Origin: JACTMZ01 sp044359955
GTDB taxonomy: Bacteria > Verrucomicrobiota > Verrucomicrobiia > Chthoniobacterales > JACTMZ01
Direction of reading: 5' to 3'
DNA: 64,000 nt
NCBI GenBank assembly: GCA_044359955.1
Contig: JBIKLF010000005.1
Location: 76,444-140,443, forward strand
The number at the start of each line of letters is the position of its first letter. The first letter of the stretch is position 1. A model generated the notes under the pieces. It saw only the letters and a list, made by a program, of their open reading frames with translations. It was not told where the DNA came from and did not search any database. Position numbers and translations under genes: made by a program. Shown here piece by piece: positions 25,283 to 35,681 of the stretch.

Positions 25283-25891
25283 ATGAAGCTTCCCGACGTT
25301 GCCGAAGCTCTGTCCTCGCGATTCGGCGCGGGGGTAACCGGTCGCGTGGAATTCCGCGGCGAGACGACCTTATTGCTCCAACCCGCAGCCCTCCGCCCGG
25401 TCTGCGAATTCTGCCGCGACGAACTCGGTTTCAACATGCTTCTCGATATCTCGAGCATCGACCATTTCGAAAACGAACCGCGCTACGAAGTCGTCTACGA
25501 ACTTTACTCGCTGGAGAACGGCCTTCACCTCCGCCTCAAGACGTCCGCCCCCGAGGACGAGCCCGAAGTCCCGACCGTCTGCGACCTCTGGCCGACCGCC
25601 AACTGGCACGAGCGCGAAGTGTGGGACATGATGGGCATCCGCTTCGCTCGCCATCCCGACCTCCGCCGCATCATCATGTGGGACGGCTACCCTTACCATC
25701 CCCTGCGCAAAGATTTCCCGCTTGAAGGCAAATTCAGCGACGTGCCCGACGTTGCCTTCACCGAACCCGCCCCGCTGGCCGGCGGCCCGTTCGTCACCGC
25801 ACCCGTCAAAGGCACCACCGAAGTCCGTGAGCCGCGCGCCCGTCGCGCCGGCGATCTCCCGCCCGAGCAGGCCTTCATCGCGGAACCTTGA
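25283..25891 (+). CDS. nuoC: NADH-quinone oxidoreductase subunit C
   Basis: 202 residues. The 30-kDa subunit signature WHEREVWDMMGIRFARHPDLRR and the DGYPYHPLRKDFPLEG motif are intact. NuoC is part of the peripheral arm that connects to NuoD and NuoB. A proline-rich C-terminal tail of ~40 residues follows the conserved part. It starts directly after the nuoB stop codon and overlaps the next gene by 4 bp (TTGA). Confidence 0.96.
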   Translation: MKLPDVAEALSSRFGAGVTGRVEFRGETTLLLQPAALRPVCEFCRDELGFNMLLDISSIDHFENEPRYEVVYELYSLENGLHLRLKTSAPEDEPEVPTVCDLWPTANWHEREVWDMMGIRFARHPDLRRIIMWDGYPYHPLRKDFPLEGKFSDVPDVAFTEPAPLAGGPFVTAPVKGTTEVREPRARRAGDLPPEQAFIAEP

Positions 25892-26940
25892 TCTCCACGC
25901 CGGAACAACTCGCGGACTTCACCACCCGCCTCGACACGCACAAGGTCATCGGACTCGATACCGAGGCCGACAGTCTGCACAGCTACTACGAGAAGGTCTG
26001 TCTCGTGCAGGTCTGCTCGCCCGACGGTTACTTTTTGGTCGACCCCCTGGCCGAAGGACTCGACCTCTCCGCATTCTACGCGTCTCTCACCCCGCACACC
26101 CTCATCATCCACGGGGCGGATTACGACTTGCGCCTGCTCGGACGCCACCCCGCCTTTGACGCCATCGATATTTTCGACACCTCCATCGCCGCGCGTTTCC
26201 TCGGGCTCGAACAAATCGGCTACGCCGCCCTCGTGCAGAAATTTTTCGATGTCACCCTCTGCAAAGCCTCGCAGCGCGCCGACTGGGGACGCCGTCCCCT
26301 CCCGCCACGCATGGAAGAATATGCGCTCAACGACGTCCGCTACCTCCTCCCCCTCGCCGAAATCCTCGAAAACCAACTCAAAGAGCTCGGCCGCTGGGAA
26401 TGGTATGGCCAATCCCGCGACGCCATGGTGCAAAGCGCCCGCGAGCCCCGCGAACGGGATTTGGAAAATGCCTGGCGCGTCAACGGGAGCAGCAAACTCC
26501 CGCCCCGCGAGGCTGCGGTCCTCCGCGCCCTCTGGCACTGGAGGGATGCCGAAGCAAGCGCTTGGGACCGTCCGACCTTCCACGTCATTTCCAACGAGCG
26601 CATGATCGATGCGGCCTGCGCCGCGGTGGCCGGACACAAATTCGAGGTTCATCGCATGCCGCCGCCGCGCTACGCCCGCATGAAAGAAGCCCTCCGTGCC
26701 GCGCTCGAACTTCCCGAAAACGAATGGCCGGTCTTCGAACGCGAACGCAAACCCCGTCCGAGCGGTGCAGCCTGCCGCCTCTTCGAGCACCTCCGCGAAA
26801 AGCGCGACGCCGTGGCCCGGGAACTGGCCATCGACCCCTCGCTCATCGCCTCGCGCCTCACCTTGATGTCCGTCGCCCAACAAAACGGCAGCCGCCTCCT
26901 CCCCTGGCAACGCGACCTGCTCCAGCCCGATTCCATGTAG
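25888..26940 (+). CDS. rnd: Ribonuclease D
   Basis: 350 residues. The DEDDy 3'-5' exonuclease domain shows IGLDTEAD (Asp24, Glu26), HGADYDLRLLG and YALNDVRYLLPL. An HRDC-type helical domain follows (KLPPREAAVLRALWHWRDAEA). It should trim 3' ends of tRNA and other stable RNAs. The start appears to be a TTG at 25888 overlapping the nuoC stop. The stop codon TAG lies inside the repeat element at 26936-26964, so the C-terminal end may have been set by repeat insertion. Confidence 0.93.
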   Translation: MISTPEQLADFTTRLDTHKVIGLDTEADSLHSYYEKVCLVQVCSPDGYFLVDPLAEGLDLSAFYASLTPHTLIIHGADYDLRLLGRHPAFDAIDIFDTSIAARFLGLEQIGYAALVQKFFDVTLCKASQRADWGRRPLPPRMEEYALNDVRYLLPLAEILENQLKELGRWEWYGQSRDAMVQSAREPRERDLENAWRVNGSSKLPPREAAVLRALWHWRDAEASAWDRPTFHVISNERMIDAACAAVAGHKFEVHRMPPPRYARMKEALRAALELPENEWPVFERERKPRPSGAACRLFEHLREKRDAVARELAIDPSLIASRLTLMSVAQQNGSRLLPWQRDLLQPDSM

Positions 26941-26964
26941 CGGCGCCGTCCCCGGCGCCGATCG
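26936..26964. repeat. Copy 2 of the TGTAGCGGCG repeat (type A)
   Basis: A 29-bp element that differs from 11645-11673 at one base. It overlaps the end of rnd and provides its TAG stop, and it ends 9 bp before the nadC start at 26974. Confidence 0.75.
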
Positions 26965-26973
26965 ATCGGATCC

Positions 26974-27813
26974 ATGACCCCGACCGCCCGCGAAACCATC
27001 CGGCGAGCCCTCGCTGAAGACCTCGGCCCCGGCGACATCACCTCCGAGTGCTTTATCCCCGCGGAGCATCATTCCACCGTCCGCCTCATCGCCAAGGAAC
27101 CCGCCACCCTCGCCGGCACCGCCGCCGCCATGGAGGTCTTCCGCCAAGTCGATCCCACCATCGAAATCACCCTCGAGAAAAACGACGGCGACCAACTCAC
27201 CCCCGGCACCCTCATCCTCACCGCCCACGGTCCGACCCGCGCCCTCCTTTCGGCCGAACGCACCGCGCTCAACTTCCTCCAGCGCCTCAGCGGCATCGCC
27301 ACCCTCACCCGCCGCTTTGTTGACGCGGTGGACGGCACCAAAGCCCTCATCCTCGACACCCGCAAAACCACCCCCGGACTCCGCGAATTCGAACGCTTCG
27401 CCGTCCGCGCCGGCGGCGGCACCAACCACCGCTTCGGCCTCTTCGACCGCGTGCTGGCCAAGGACAACCACCTCGCCATCACCGGCGACGCCACCGGACT
27501 CCAACGCGCCATCGACCAAGCCAAAAAACGCGCCCCTGACATTCTCATCGAAATCGAAGCCGATACCCTCGATCAGGTCCGCCTCCTCTGCAGCCTGCGC
27601 GACATCGACCTCATCCTCCTCGACAACATGTCGAACGAACAACTCCGCGCAGCCGTGCAAATCCGCGGTGAAAAGAAAATTCTCCTCGAAGCCAGCGGCG
27701 GCGTAAACCTCGACACCGTCGCCGCCATCGCCGCCACCGGCATCGACCAAATCTCCGTCGGTGCCCTCACCCATTCCGCAATAGCCATCGATCTCTCGCT
27801 CGAAATCGCGTAG
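26974..27813 (+). CDS. nadC: Nicotinate-nucleotide pyrophosphorylase (carboxylating)
   Basis: 279 residues. It converts quinolinate and PRPP to nicotinate mononucleotide in de novo NAD synthesis. Family motifs are AEDLGPGDITS at the N-terminus, LNFLQRLSGIAT, LDTRKTTPGLR, AVRAGGGTNHRFGL and the C-terminal LEASGGVNLDTVAAIAATGIDQISVGALTHS barrel end (given here in parts). nadA and nadB are not adjacent. It follows rnd by 33 bp. Confidence 0.96.
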   Translation: MTPTARETIRRALAEDLGPGDITSECFIPAEHHSTVRLIAKEPATLAGTAAAMEVFRQVDPTIEITLEKNDGDQLTPGTLILTAHGPTRALLSAERTALNFLQRLSGIATLTRRFVDAVDGTKALILDTRKTTPGLREFERFAVRAGGGTNHRFGLFDRVLAKDNHLAITGDATGLQRAIDQAKKRAPDILIEIEADTLDQVRLLCSLRDIDLILLDNMSNEQLRAAVQIRGEKKILLEASGGVNLDTVAAIAATGIDQISVGALTHSAIAIDLSLEIA

Positions 27814-27824
27814 CAACAGGAAAA

Positions 27825-27882
27825 GTGGCATCGGCATCTTGCCGATGAATCCTGGTCATCCTCGGCAAGATGCCGAGGCCAC
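27825..27882. repeat. Inverted repeat, type C (copy 1)
   Basis: The left arm is GTGGCATCGGCATCTTGCCG and the right arm is its near-perfect complement ending in GGCCAC, with about 12 bp between. The same element, with one-base variants and a different centre, is at 61877-61934. It lies 11 bp after the nadC stop. Confidence 0.85.
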
Positions 27883-27990
27883 ACCTCCCTCACCGCCGCC
27901 GCAAGCCAGCGGCTCAGACCAACGTCCTTTTGCTTTTCGACTCCCTACTAACTCAATGAGAGTTACTCTCTCGAAAGGGAGTAAAGACAG

Positions 27991-28129
27991 GCCACTGATA
28001 GAAGAAGATGAAAGAGGATAAGCGGGGCGCGCTGACACGCGCCCCGCTCATGGCATCTCTCCGAGGACTGTGTTTGCGCCGTGTCAGCGGCGCGAACACC
28101 ATCTTCTGGCATCTTCTTCCATCCGTGGC
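27991..28129. repeat. Inverted pair of a ~60-bp unit with complementary hairpin loops
   Basis: Outer arms 27992-28010 and 28110-28128 are reverse complements over 19 bp with two mismatches. Inside them are two hairpins. One has a perfect 11-bp stem AGCGGGGCGCG (28021-28031 with 28038-28048) and loop CTGACA. The other has a 6-bp stem GCGCCG (28076-28081 with 28088-28093) and loop TGTCAG. The loops are exact complements, because both halves derive from one repeat unit in opposite orientations. Confidence 0.8.
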
Positions 28130-28228
28130 TTTCTTGCCTCTGCCTGCCCAAGCTCACAGTCGACGCCGGCCCCAGTTACTCCCAGCACACACCCGCCAAT
28201 GCGCGGGTTCAGGGACTATGGACCGAGT

Positions 28229-28306
28229 GGTAGGGCTGGGCCTCCGGGACCGGCCGTGTCAAATCCCCGAGAAGGTTCGCGGTCGGCCCGGAGGTCCGAC
28301 CCTACC
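28229..28306. repeat. Imperfect inverted repeat, type D
   Basis: The left arm begins GGTAGGGCTGGGCCTCCGGG. The right arm (28280-28306) is its complement with a few mismatches and ends CCGACCCTACC. There are about 24 bp between. Only one copy is in this window. Confidence 0.75.
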
Positions 28307-28452
28307 CCGGGGCGGAAAGACAAAGTCCCAAGGCGATGGGCCCTTGGTCTCAATCCTTCGTTCGCTTCGTTAGCTTTTGTTCAAACCCTGTCACACCTGT
28401 CTCTCCCCAGCTTGCCTAAAGCTCGCAACCTGCTTAATTCCTTATTAAGCGC

Positions 28453-29277
28453 ATGCATCCGCAAAAAGCAGCCCTGGTCCGCCTGCTCGCCGACGACGAC
28501 GAGCAGACCGTGCGGCTGGTCAAAGCACAGCTCGCGCAGGAAGGCGCCGGCCAGCTCGATGACCTGCGCGACCTCGCCGGTTGCGACCATCCCGTGGCCG
28601 CGCTCCATGCGCGCGATGTTCTCCACGAGGTGATGCAAAACGAGGCCCTCGAGCGCTTCGAAAACCTGTGCGGCTCCTTCAACGACAGTTCCGATCTCGA
28701 AGAAGCCTGCTGGCTTTTGGGAGCCGCCATGCTCCGGGGCTTCGAGCCAACCCCTTACCGGCAACGCCTCGCCACCTGGGGCACCGAACTGGCCCGCCGT
28801 CTTCGCCGCGCCTCAGCCAGCCGGCAACGTGTGGCCATCATGGCTGACTTTCTCGCCGGCGAACTCGTCTTCGCTGGCAATACCGACGACTACTACAACG
28901 ACCGCAACTCGCTCCTGCCCTGCGTGCTCGATTCGCGCAAAGGCATTCCGATCAGCCTCACCTTGGTCTACATGCTCGTCGGCCATCATGCCGGGGCACC
29001 AGTCGAAGGGGTCAACCTGCCCGGGCACTTCCTCGCCCGTTATGACGACGTTCTTTTCGACCCGTTCCACCAAGGGAGAATCCTGACCCGGCGCGATTGC
29101 GAGGAAATCCTCCGCCGCCAGAATCAGCGACTTGAGGATTGGCACCTTGCGCCCGCTTCGCCGCGCCAAATGCTGGCCCGCATCCTCGCCAACCTCCTCC
29201 ACGTTTACCACCGGCAAGGCGACAGCTCCCAATACACTCGGCTCAAACGCTGGAGCCACCTGCTCGTCCGCGGCTGA
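28453..29277 (+). CDS. SirB1/transglutaminase-like family protein
   Basis: 274 residues. The C-terminal ~150 residues match the SirB1 transglutaminase-like domain: NDRNSLLPCVLDSRKGIPISL, GVNLPGHFLARY and LFDPFHQGRILTRRDCEEIL. The conserved Gly-His-Phe stretch is intact. The biochemical activity of the family is not established. The N-terminal part resembles a short helical repeat segment. The stop overlaps the cinA start (TGATG). Confidence 0.87.
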   Translation: MHPQKAALVRLLADDDEQTVRLVKAQLAQEGAGQLDDLRDLAGCDHPVAALHARDVLHEVMQNEALERFENLCGSFNDSSDLEEACWLLGAAMLRGFEPTPYRQRLATWGTELARRLRRASASRQRVAIMADFLAGELVFAGNTDDYYNDRNSLLPCVLDSRKGIPISLTLVYMLVGHHAGAPVEGVNLPGHFLARYDDVLFDPFHQGRILTRRDCEEILRRQNQRLEDWHLAPASPRQMLARILANLLHVYHRQGDSSQYTRLKRWSHLLVRG

Positions 29278-30554
29278 TGCAGGCCGAAGTGATCAACACG
29301 GGATCCGAACTCCTGCTCGGGCTCGTCACCAACACCCACCTCGGTTATCTCGCCGGGGAACTCACCCCCTGCGGCGTCACCATCGCCCGCCAAGTCTGCG
29401 TGCCCGATGGCCCACCCATCCGCCAAGCCCTCGAGGCCGCCCTCGACCGCGCGGATCTGGTGTTCACCACCGGAGGACTCGGGCCGACAACCGACGACCT
29501 CACGCGTGAAGCTGCCGCGGAGTTGCTGGGACTTCCTTTGTTGCCCGACGAAGAAATTCTTTCCGGCATCCGCGAACGGTTCGCCCGCCGCGGACTCCCC
29601 ATGGCCGACCGCATTGCGCGCCAGGCCATGGTTCCGGCCGGCACGGAAGTCCTGCCTAATCCGCACGGGACTGCACCGGGACTTTACTTTCCCCCGTCGG
29701 TGCTGGGCGGACACCGCGCGCGCCATCTTTTCCTGCTGCCCGGACCTCCGCGCGAATTGCGCCCCATGTTTGCCGATCACGTCCTGCCCAAATTGCAGGC
29801 CGTTCTGCCCCCTTCATCCTTTCGCGAGCGCCGCATCTACCGCCTCACCGGCATCGGCGAAAGCCAGGTCGAAGAACGTATCGGCAAACAACTCGAAGAA
29901 CGCGGCGACCTCGAGGTCGGTTATTGCGCGCGCCCTTCCGAAGTGGACTTCCGCCTCATTGGGCCACCCGCCATCCTCGCAGAGACCGAGGCGGCCATCC
30001 GCGCGGTGCTCGGTGATTGGATCTATTCGGACGGCGACTCCCTCGAATCGGCGGTCGTCCGACTGCTGTGCGAAAAGAAACTCACGGTGGCCACAGCCGA
30101 ATCATGCACCGGCGGTTCCTTGGCCGGGCGCATCACTAATGTGCCCGGCGCCTCGGAGGTCTTTCTCGCCGGTTATGTCACCTATGCCAACCAAGCCAAG
30201 GAAAACACCCTCGGCGTTCCCGCCAGTCTGCTCGCCGCCCACGGTGCGGTGAGCGAACCCGTCGCGGTGGCCATGGCCGAAGGCGCGCGCCGCATCTCCG
30301 GCGCTCAATACGCCCTCTCCACGACCGGCATTGCCGGACCCGGCGGCGGAACGGAAAGCAAACCGGCCGGCACGGTTTACCTCGGGTTGGCCTCGGCCGG
30401 ACATCCCACCGTCGTGCGCCGCTGCTACTTCCCGCTCGATCGCACAACCTTCAAGCACATGGCGACGAGCGCGGCGTTGGATTTGCTGCGGCGGCAGGTG
30501 CTGGGCTTGTCGCTGGAATTGGGCGGAGGATCGTCGTCGCCGCGGCTGGGTTGA
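29277..30554 (+). CDS. cinA: CinA family protein (NMN amidohydrolase / nucleotide pyrophosphatase-like)
   Basis: 425 residues starting at the ATG at 29277. The N-terminal MoaB/MogA-like (COG1058) domain has EVINTGSELLLG and FTTGGLGPTTDD. The C-terminal CinA domain, which deamidates nicotinamide mononucleotide in characterised members, has TVATAESCTGGSLAGRIT and STTGIAGPGGGTESKPAGTV. It works in NAD salvage; nadC lies 1.5 kb upstream on the same strand. The end is convergent with clpB across 63 bp. Confidence 0.95.
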   Translation: MQAEVINTGSELLLGLVTNTHLGYLAGELTPCGVTIARQVCVPDGPPIRQALEAALDRADLVFTTGGLGPTTDDLTREAAAELLGLPLLPDEEILSGIRERFARRGLPMADRIARQAMVPAGTEVLPNPHGTAPGLYFPPSVLGGHRARHLFLLPGPPRELRPMFADHVLPKLQAVLPPSSFRERRIYRLTGIGESQVEERIGKQLEERGDLEVGYCARPSEVDFRLIGPPAILAETEAAIRAVLGDWIYSDGDSLESAVVRLLCEKKLTVATAESCTGGSLAGRITNVPGASEVFLAGYVTYANQAKENTLGVPASLLAAHGAVSEPVAVAMAEGARRISGAQYALSTTGIAGPGGGTESKPAGTVYLGLASAGHPTVVRRCYFPLDRTTFKHMATSAALDLLRRQVLGLSLELGGGSSSPRLG

Positions 30555-30617
30555 GGGGGGCGGCGGGTCCGGAGGCCGCGCCCCCGACGCGCCGCGAGCG
30601 GGAACCGCGCGATCCAC

Positions 30618-33191
<2,574 letters not shown>

Positions 33192-33209
33192 AGGACCGAA
33201 AAACTATCA

Positions 33210-34463
33210 TTACTTCAGCCGGATACGCATGCGAATAAATGCGGGAATATCGAGGTCCTGGCCATCCACCATGGTCGGGTCAAGGTCCTTGAACCGCCCG
33301 CGCATCGCCTGATCCAAGGGCAACTCTTCCTGCGTCTGGCCGGCCTCGTTTTTCTTTCCTTTGCCCTTGCCGCGCTTGGCTCCGGACTCGCCCGGCTTCT
33401 CGCCGACCACGGACTCGGCAGCCTCCTCCACTGGCTCAACCGGCGCCTCCAGCTCATCCTCGTCCTCCAGCACAACCGACGGCACACCCGAGCGCGTACA
33501 GCCGAGGACAGTCACCCCAAGATGCTCGCCGGCTGCGGGATCGTTGGCCACCCCGACATGCACCAGCGTGGCGGGACCGAAATGGGCGGAAAGGCGACGG
33601 AGCACCGATTGCAACTCCGACAAGGTGAGCGAATCGTCACCGGTCAAGTGAATGAGCACGCGCCCGGGTTCGGACAAAAGTTTTCCTTCCTCCAAAAGCG
33701 GACAGCGCAGCGCCTCTTCCACGGCGAGCCGCACGCGATCGGGTCCGGACGCCGCACCATAGCCAAAATGAGCCCGGGCATCGGCTCCTTCGAACATCTG
33801 GAGTAATTCGTCGAGTCCGACCGGCATGACTGCGGGCAAGGCGACCATTTGCGCGATGGCCCGCACGGCCAGCGAGAGAACGCCCGCCGCCGCACCAAAA
33901 GCCTCGGCAACCGGTGCCTCCGCCCCGACGACTTCGACCATGCGGTCGTTTTCAAAACACAGGACGGCAAGGCAGTTCCTCCCGAGCCGTGCGAGCGATT
34001 CCTCAGCCAGCTCCCGCTTGCGCGAGCCCTCGGCGGCAAACGGCAAAGTGACCAGCGCAATGACCAGCGCGCCGGATTTCTTGGCCTGTTCGGCCACGAC
34101 GGGCGCAGCTCCGGAGCCAGTCCCGCCGCCCAACCCGGCACACAAGAGCACGACTTCGGCCCCTTTGCACTCGGCCCGTAAATCGGTGAGACTCTCGCTG
34201 GCCGAGGCACGGCCGCGCGCGGCGTCACCACCCGCCCCGAGGCCCTTGGCCACGTCATGACCCATCTGCATTTTGCGGACAGCCGGCGAGGCCGCCACCG
34301 CCTTGGCATCCGTGTGCACCGCCACAAGATCAGCCGGTGCTCCTTGCTCATGGGCGAGACGCGCGAGCACGGCCAGACCGGCGTTGCCGAGGCCGATCAC
34401 CTTGACGGTAGAAACGGCGGTAGCGGGCGTGGAAAAGCGCTCGTTGGTGCCGACCGTAATCAT
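33210..34463 (-). CDS. ftsZ: Cell division protein FtsZ, divergent
   Basis: 417 residues. The tubulin signature GGGTGSG (112-118) and the GAASGPDRV helix are kept, and the C-terminal peptide LDIPAFIRMR (binding FtsA) is nearly canonical. Other key sites differ. The T1 loop reads GLGNAG (24-29) instead of GVGGGGGNA. The T7 loop, normally NVDFAD, reads PVGLDE (214-219), so the Asn and first Asp are lost and the last acidic residue is Glu in an ungapped alignment. FtsZ polymerises with GTP into the division ring. These changes could slow GTP hydrolysis. The gene overlaps ftsA by 4 bp. Confidence 0.95.
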   Translation of the reverse strand: MITVGTNERFSTPATAVSTVKVIGLGNAGLAVLARLAHEQGAPADLVAVHTDAKAVAASPAVRKMQMGHDVAKGLGAGGDAARGRASASESLTDLRAECKGAEVVLLCAGLGGGTGSGAAPVVAEQAKKSGALVIALVTLPFAAEGSRKRELAEESLARLGRNCLAVLCFENDRMVEVVGAEAPVAEAFGAAAGVLSLAVRAIAQMVALPAVMPVGLDELLQMFEGADARAHFGYGAASGPDRVRLAVEEALRCPLLEEGKLLSEPGRVLIHLTGDDSLTLSELQSVLRRLSAHFGPATLVHVGVANDPAAGEHLGVTVLGCTRSGVPSVVLEDEDELEAPVEPVEEAAESVVGEKPGESGAKRGKGKGKKNEAGQTQEELPLDQAMRGRFKDLDPTMVDGQDLDIPAFIRMRIRLK

Positions 34464-35674
34464 AGTCCGGGAATGATCCGTCCAATTTTGCTGCGCAGCC
34501 GGTCGAAAACGGAAGTTTCCGCCAGCGCCTCCTGCGCGGCCTGCGCGTAAAGGACCAGCCCGACCGCGGTGCTCCAGCGCGGACTTTCACAAATGGCTGT
34601 CGGGCCCATGAGTGGCCGGGGGCTGGCCACGCGGGCCGGCACGCCGAAGACATCCGCGGCCAGAGGAGCGATGCCCTTGAGCTCCGCCGTGCCACCGGTC
34701 AAGACCACGCCGCCTCCGATGAATTGCGCTTGGCGGTCGAAATGGATCCGGCGTTTGATCAAAGTGAAAACCTCCCGCACCCGGGCTTCGGCCACTTTAT
34801 TCAAGCTCGAGCGCTCGATTTCCCCGCCGGCATAAGTCGGGTCCTCGATGCGCACCGTGCCGCGCGCAGCGGTGGCTCCCGGCGCCACATCGGTCTCTTC
34901 GGTCTTGAGCTTGTCGGCCCACTTGGTCGGCACCCGCAGCCCGATCGAAATGTCATTGGTCACGTGATCCCCGCCCACCGCAAGCACGCCGCTTTGACGG
35001 ACGGACCCCTCGCGGAAAAGAATGAAGTCCGTGGTGCCGCCGCCGATGTCGATGACGAGGACACCGCCTTCGCGGTCGCTCTGGTCGAGCACGGCATGCG
35101 CCGAGGCCACCGCACTCATCACGACATTGGTCACTTTGAGGTTGGCCTCGCGGATGCAGCGCAAGCTGTTTTGGATGCGTGTCTTCGTGCCATGCACGAT
35201 GTGGAACTCGGCTTCGAGTTTGCGGCCGATCATCCCGAGCGGACTGGACACGCCTTCTTGTCCGTCGACATAGTAATGCTGGTTGATGGTGTGCAGGAAA
35301 ACATTGCCCGCGGGAATACTGACATCGAGCGCGCTTTGCTCGACCTCCTGGATGTCCTCCTCTTCGATTTCGTCGCGATCATCCGGGATCGGAATACCGC
35401 CGCGATTGTTCAGGCTTTCGAGGTGCGCTCCGGTGATCGAAGCCACCACCCCGGCAATCTCGCGATCGGCTTTTTCTTCCGCTTCGGAGACCGCCTCGTT
35501 GAGACAGAGGGTGATTTTTCCGATGTCGACGATCTCGCCTTTGCGGACACCGCGCGAGAGCGCTTCGCCGGTGCCGATAATGCGCAGGAGCCCGTCGCTG
35601 CGCGTCTCGGCAATGACCGCGGCAACTTTGGAGGTTCCGATTTCCAAGCCAACATGAAGGTGGGAGCGGGCCAT
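34460..35674 (-). CDS. ftsA: Cell division protein FtsA
   Basis: 404 residues from the ATG at 35674 (MARSHLHVGLEIGTSKVAAV). It is an actin-fold ATPase with phosphate motifs GLEIGTSK and LVIDIGGGTTDF, and an adenosine motif VVLTGGTAELKG. The 1C subdomain between them is intact. It tethers FtsZ to the membrane through a C-terminal amphipathic helix; the end here (RLRSKIGRIIPGL) fits that role. It is 7 bp downstream of ftsQ. Confidence 0.95.
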   Translation of the reverse strand: MARSHLHVGLEIGTSKVAAVIAETRSDGLLRIIGTGEALSRGVRKGEIVDIGKITLCLNEAVSEAEEKADREIAGVVASITGAHLESLNNRGGIPIPDDRDEIEEEDIQEVEQSALDVSIPAGNVFLHTINQHYYVDGQEGVSSPLGMIGRKLEAEFHIVHGTKTRIQNSLRCIREANLKVTNVVMSAVASAHAVLDQSDREGGVLVIDIGGGTTDFILFREGSVRQSGVLAVGGDHVTNDISIGLRVPTKWADKLKTEETDVAPGATAARGTVRIEDPTYAGGEIERSSLNKVAEARVREVFTLIKRRIHFDRQAQFIGGGVVLTGGTAELKGIAPLAADVFGVPARVASPRPLMGPTAICESPRWSTAVGLVLYAQAAQEALAETSVFDRLRSKIGRIIPGL

Positions 35675-35681
35675 GGCGGGG

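Larger units (their letters stand above)
27883..28452. other. Gene-free repeat island between nadC and the SirB1-like gene
   Basis: No coding frame here looks real. Besides the repeat elements listed separately, it holds a 6-bp hairpin TAACTC-5-GAGTTA (27949-27965) and an overlapping 8-bp stem with a UCGAAA loop (27963-27984). The last ~140 bp before the next ATG show no clear structure. The island could be dead repeat sequence or could encode a structured RNA. Confidence 0.7.

Noticed and set aside
25693..27837. 714-codon open frame on the - strand
   Set aside because: It runs antisense across nuoC, rnd and nadC, all of which are clear. Its Gly/Glu/Val-rich translation is a typical shadow.
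27825..28452. CRISPR array
   Set aside because: The repeats are palindromic elements of different kinds, not regularly spaced identical direct repeats, and no cas gene is present.
30555..30617. GC-rich stem between cinA and clpB as a bidirectional terminator
   Set aside because: The stem is bulged and no T-tract follows on either strand, so I do not call it.
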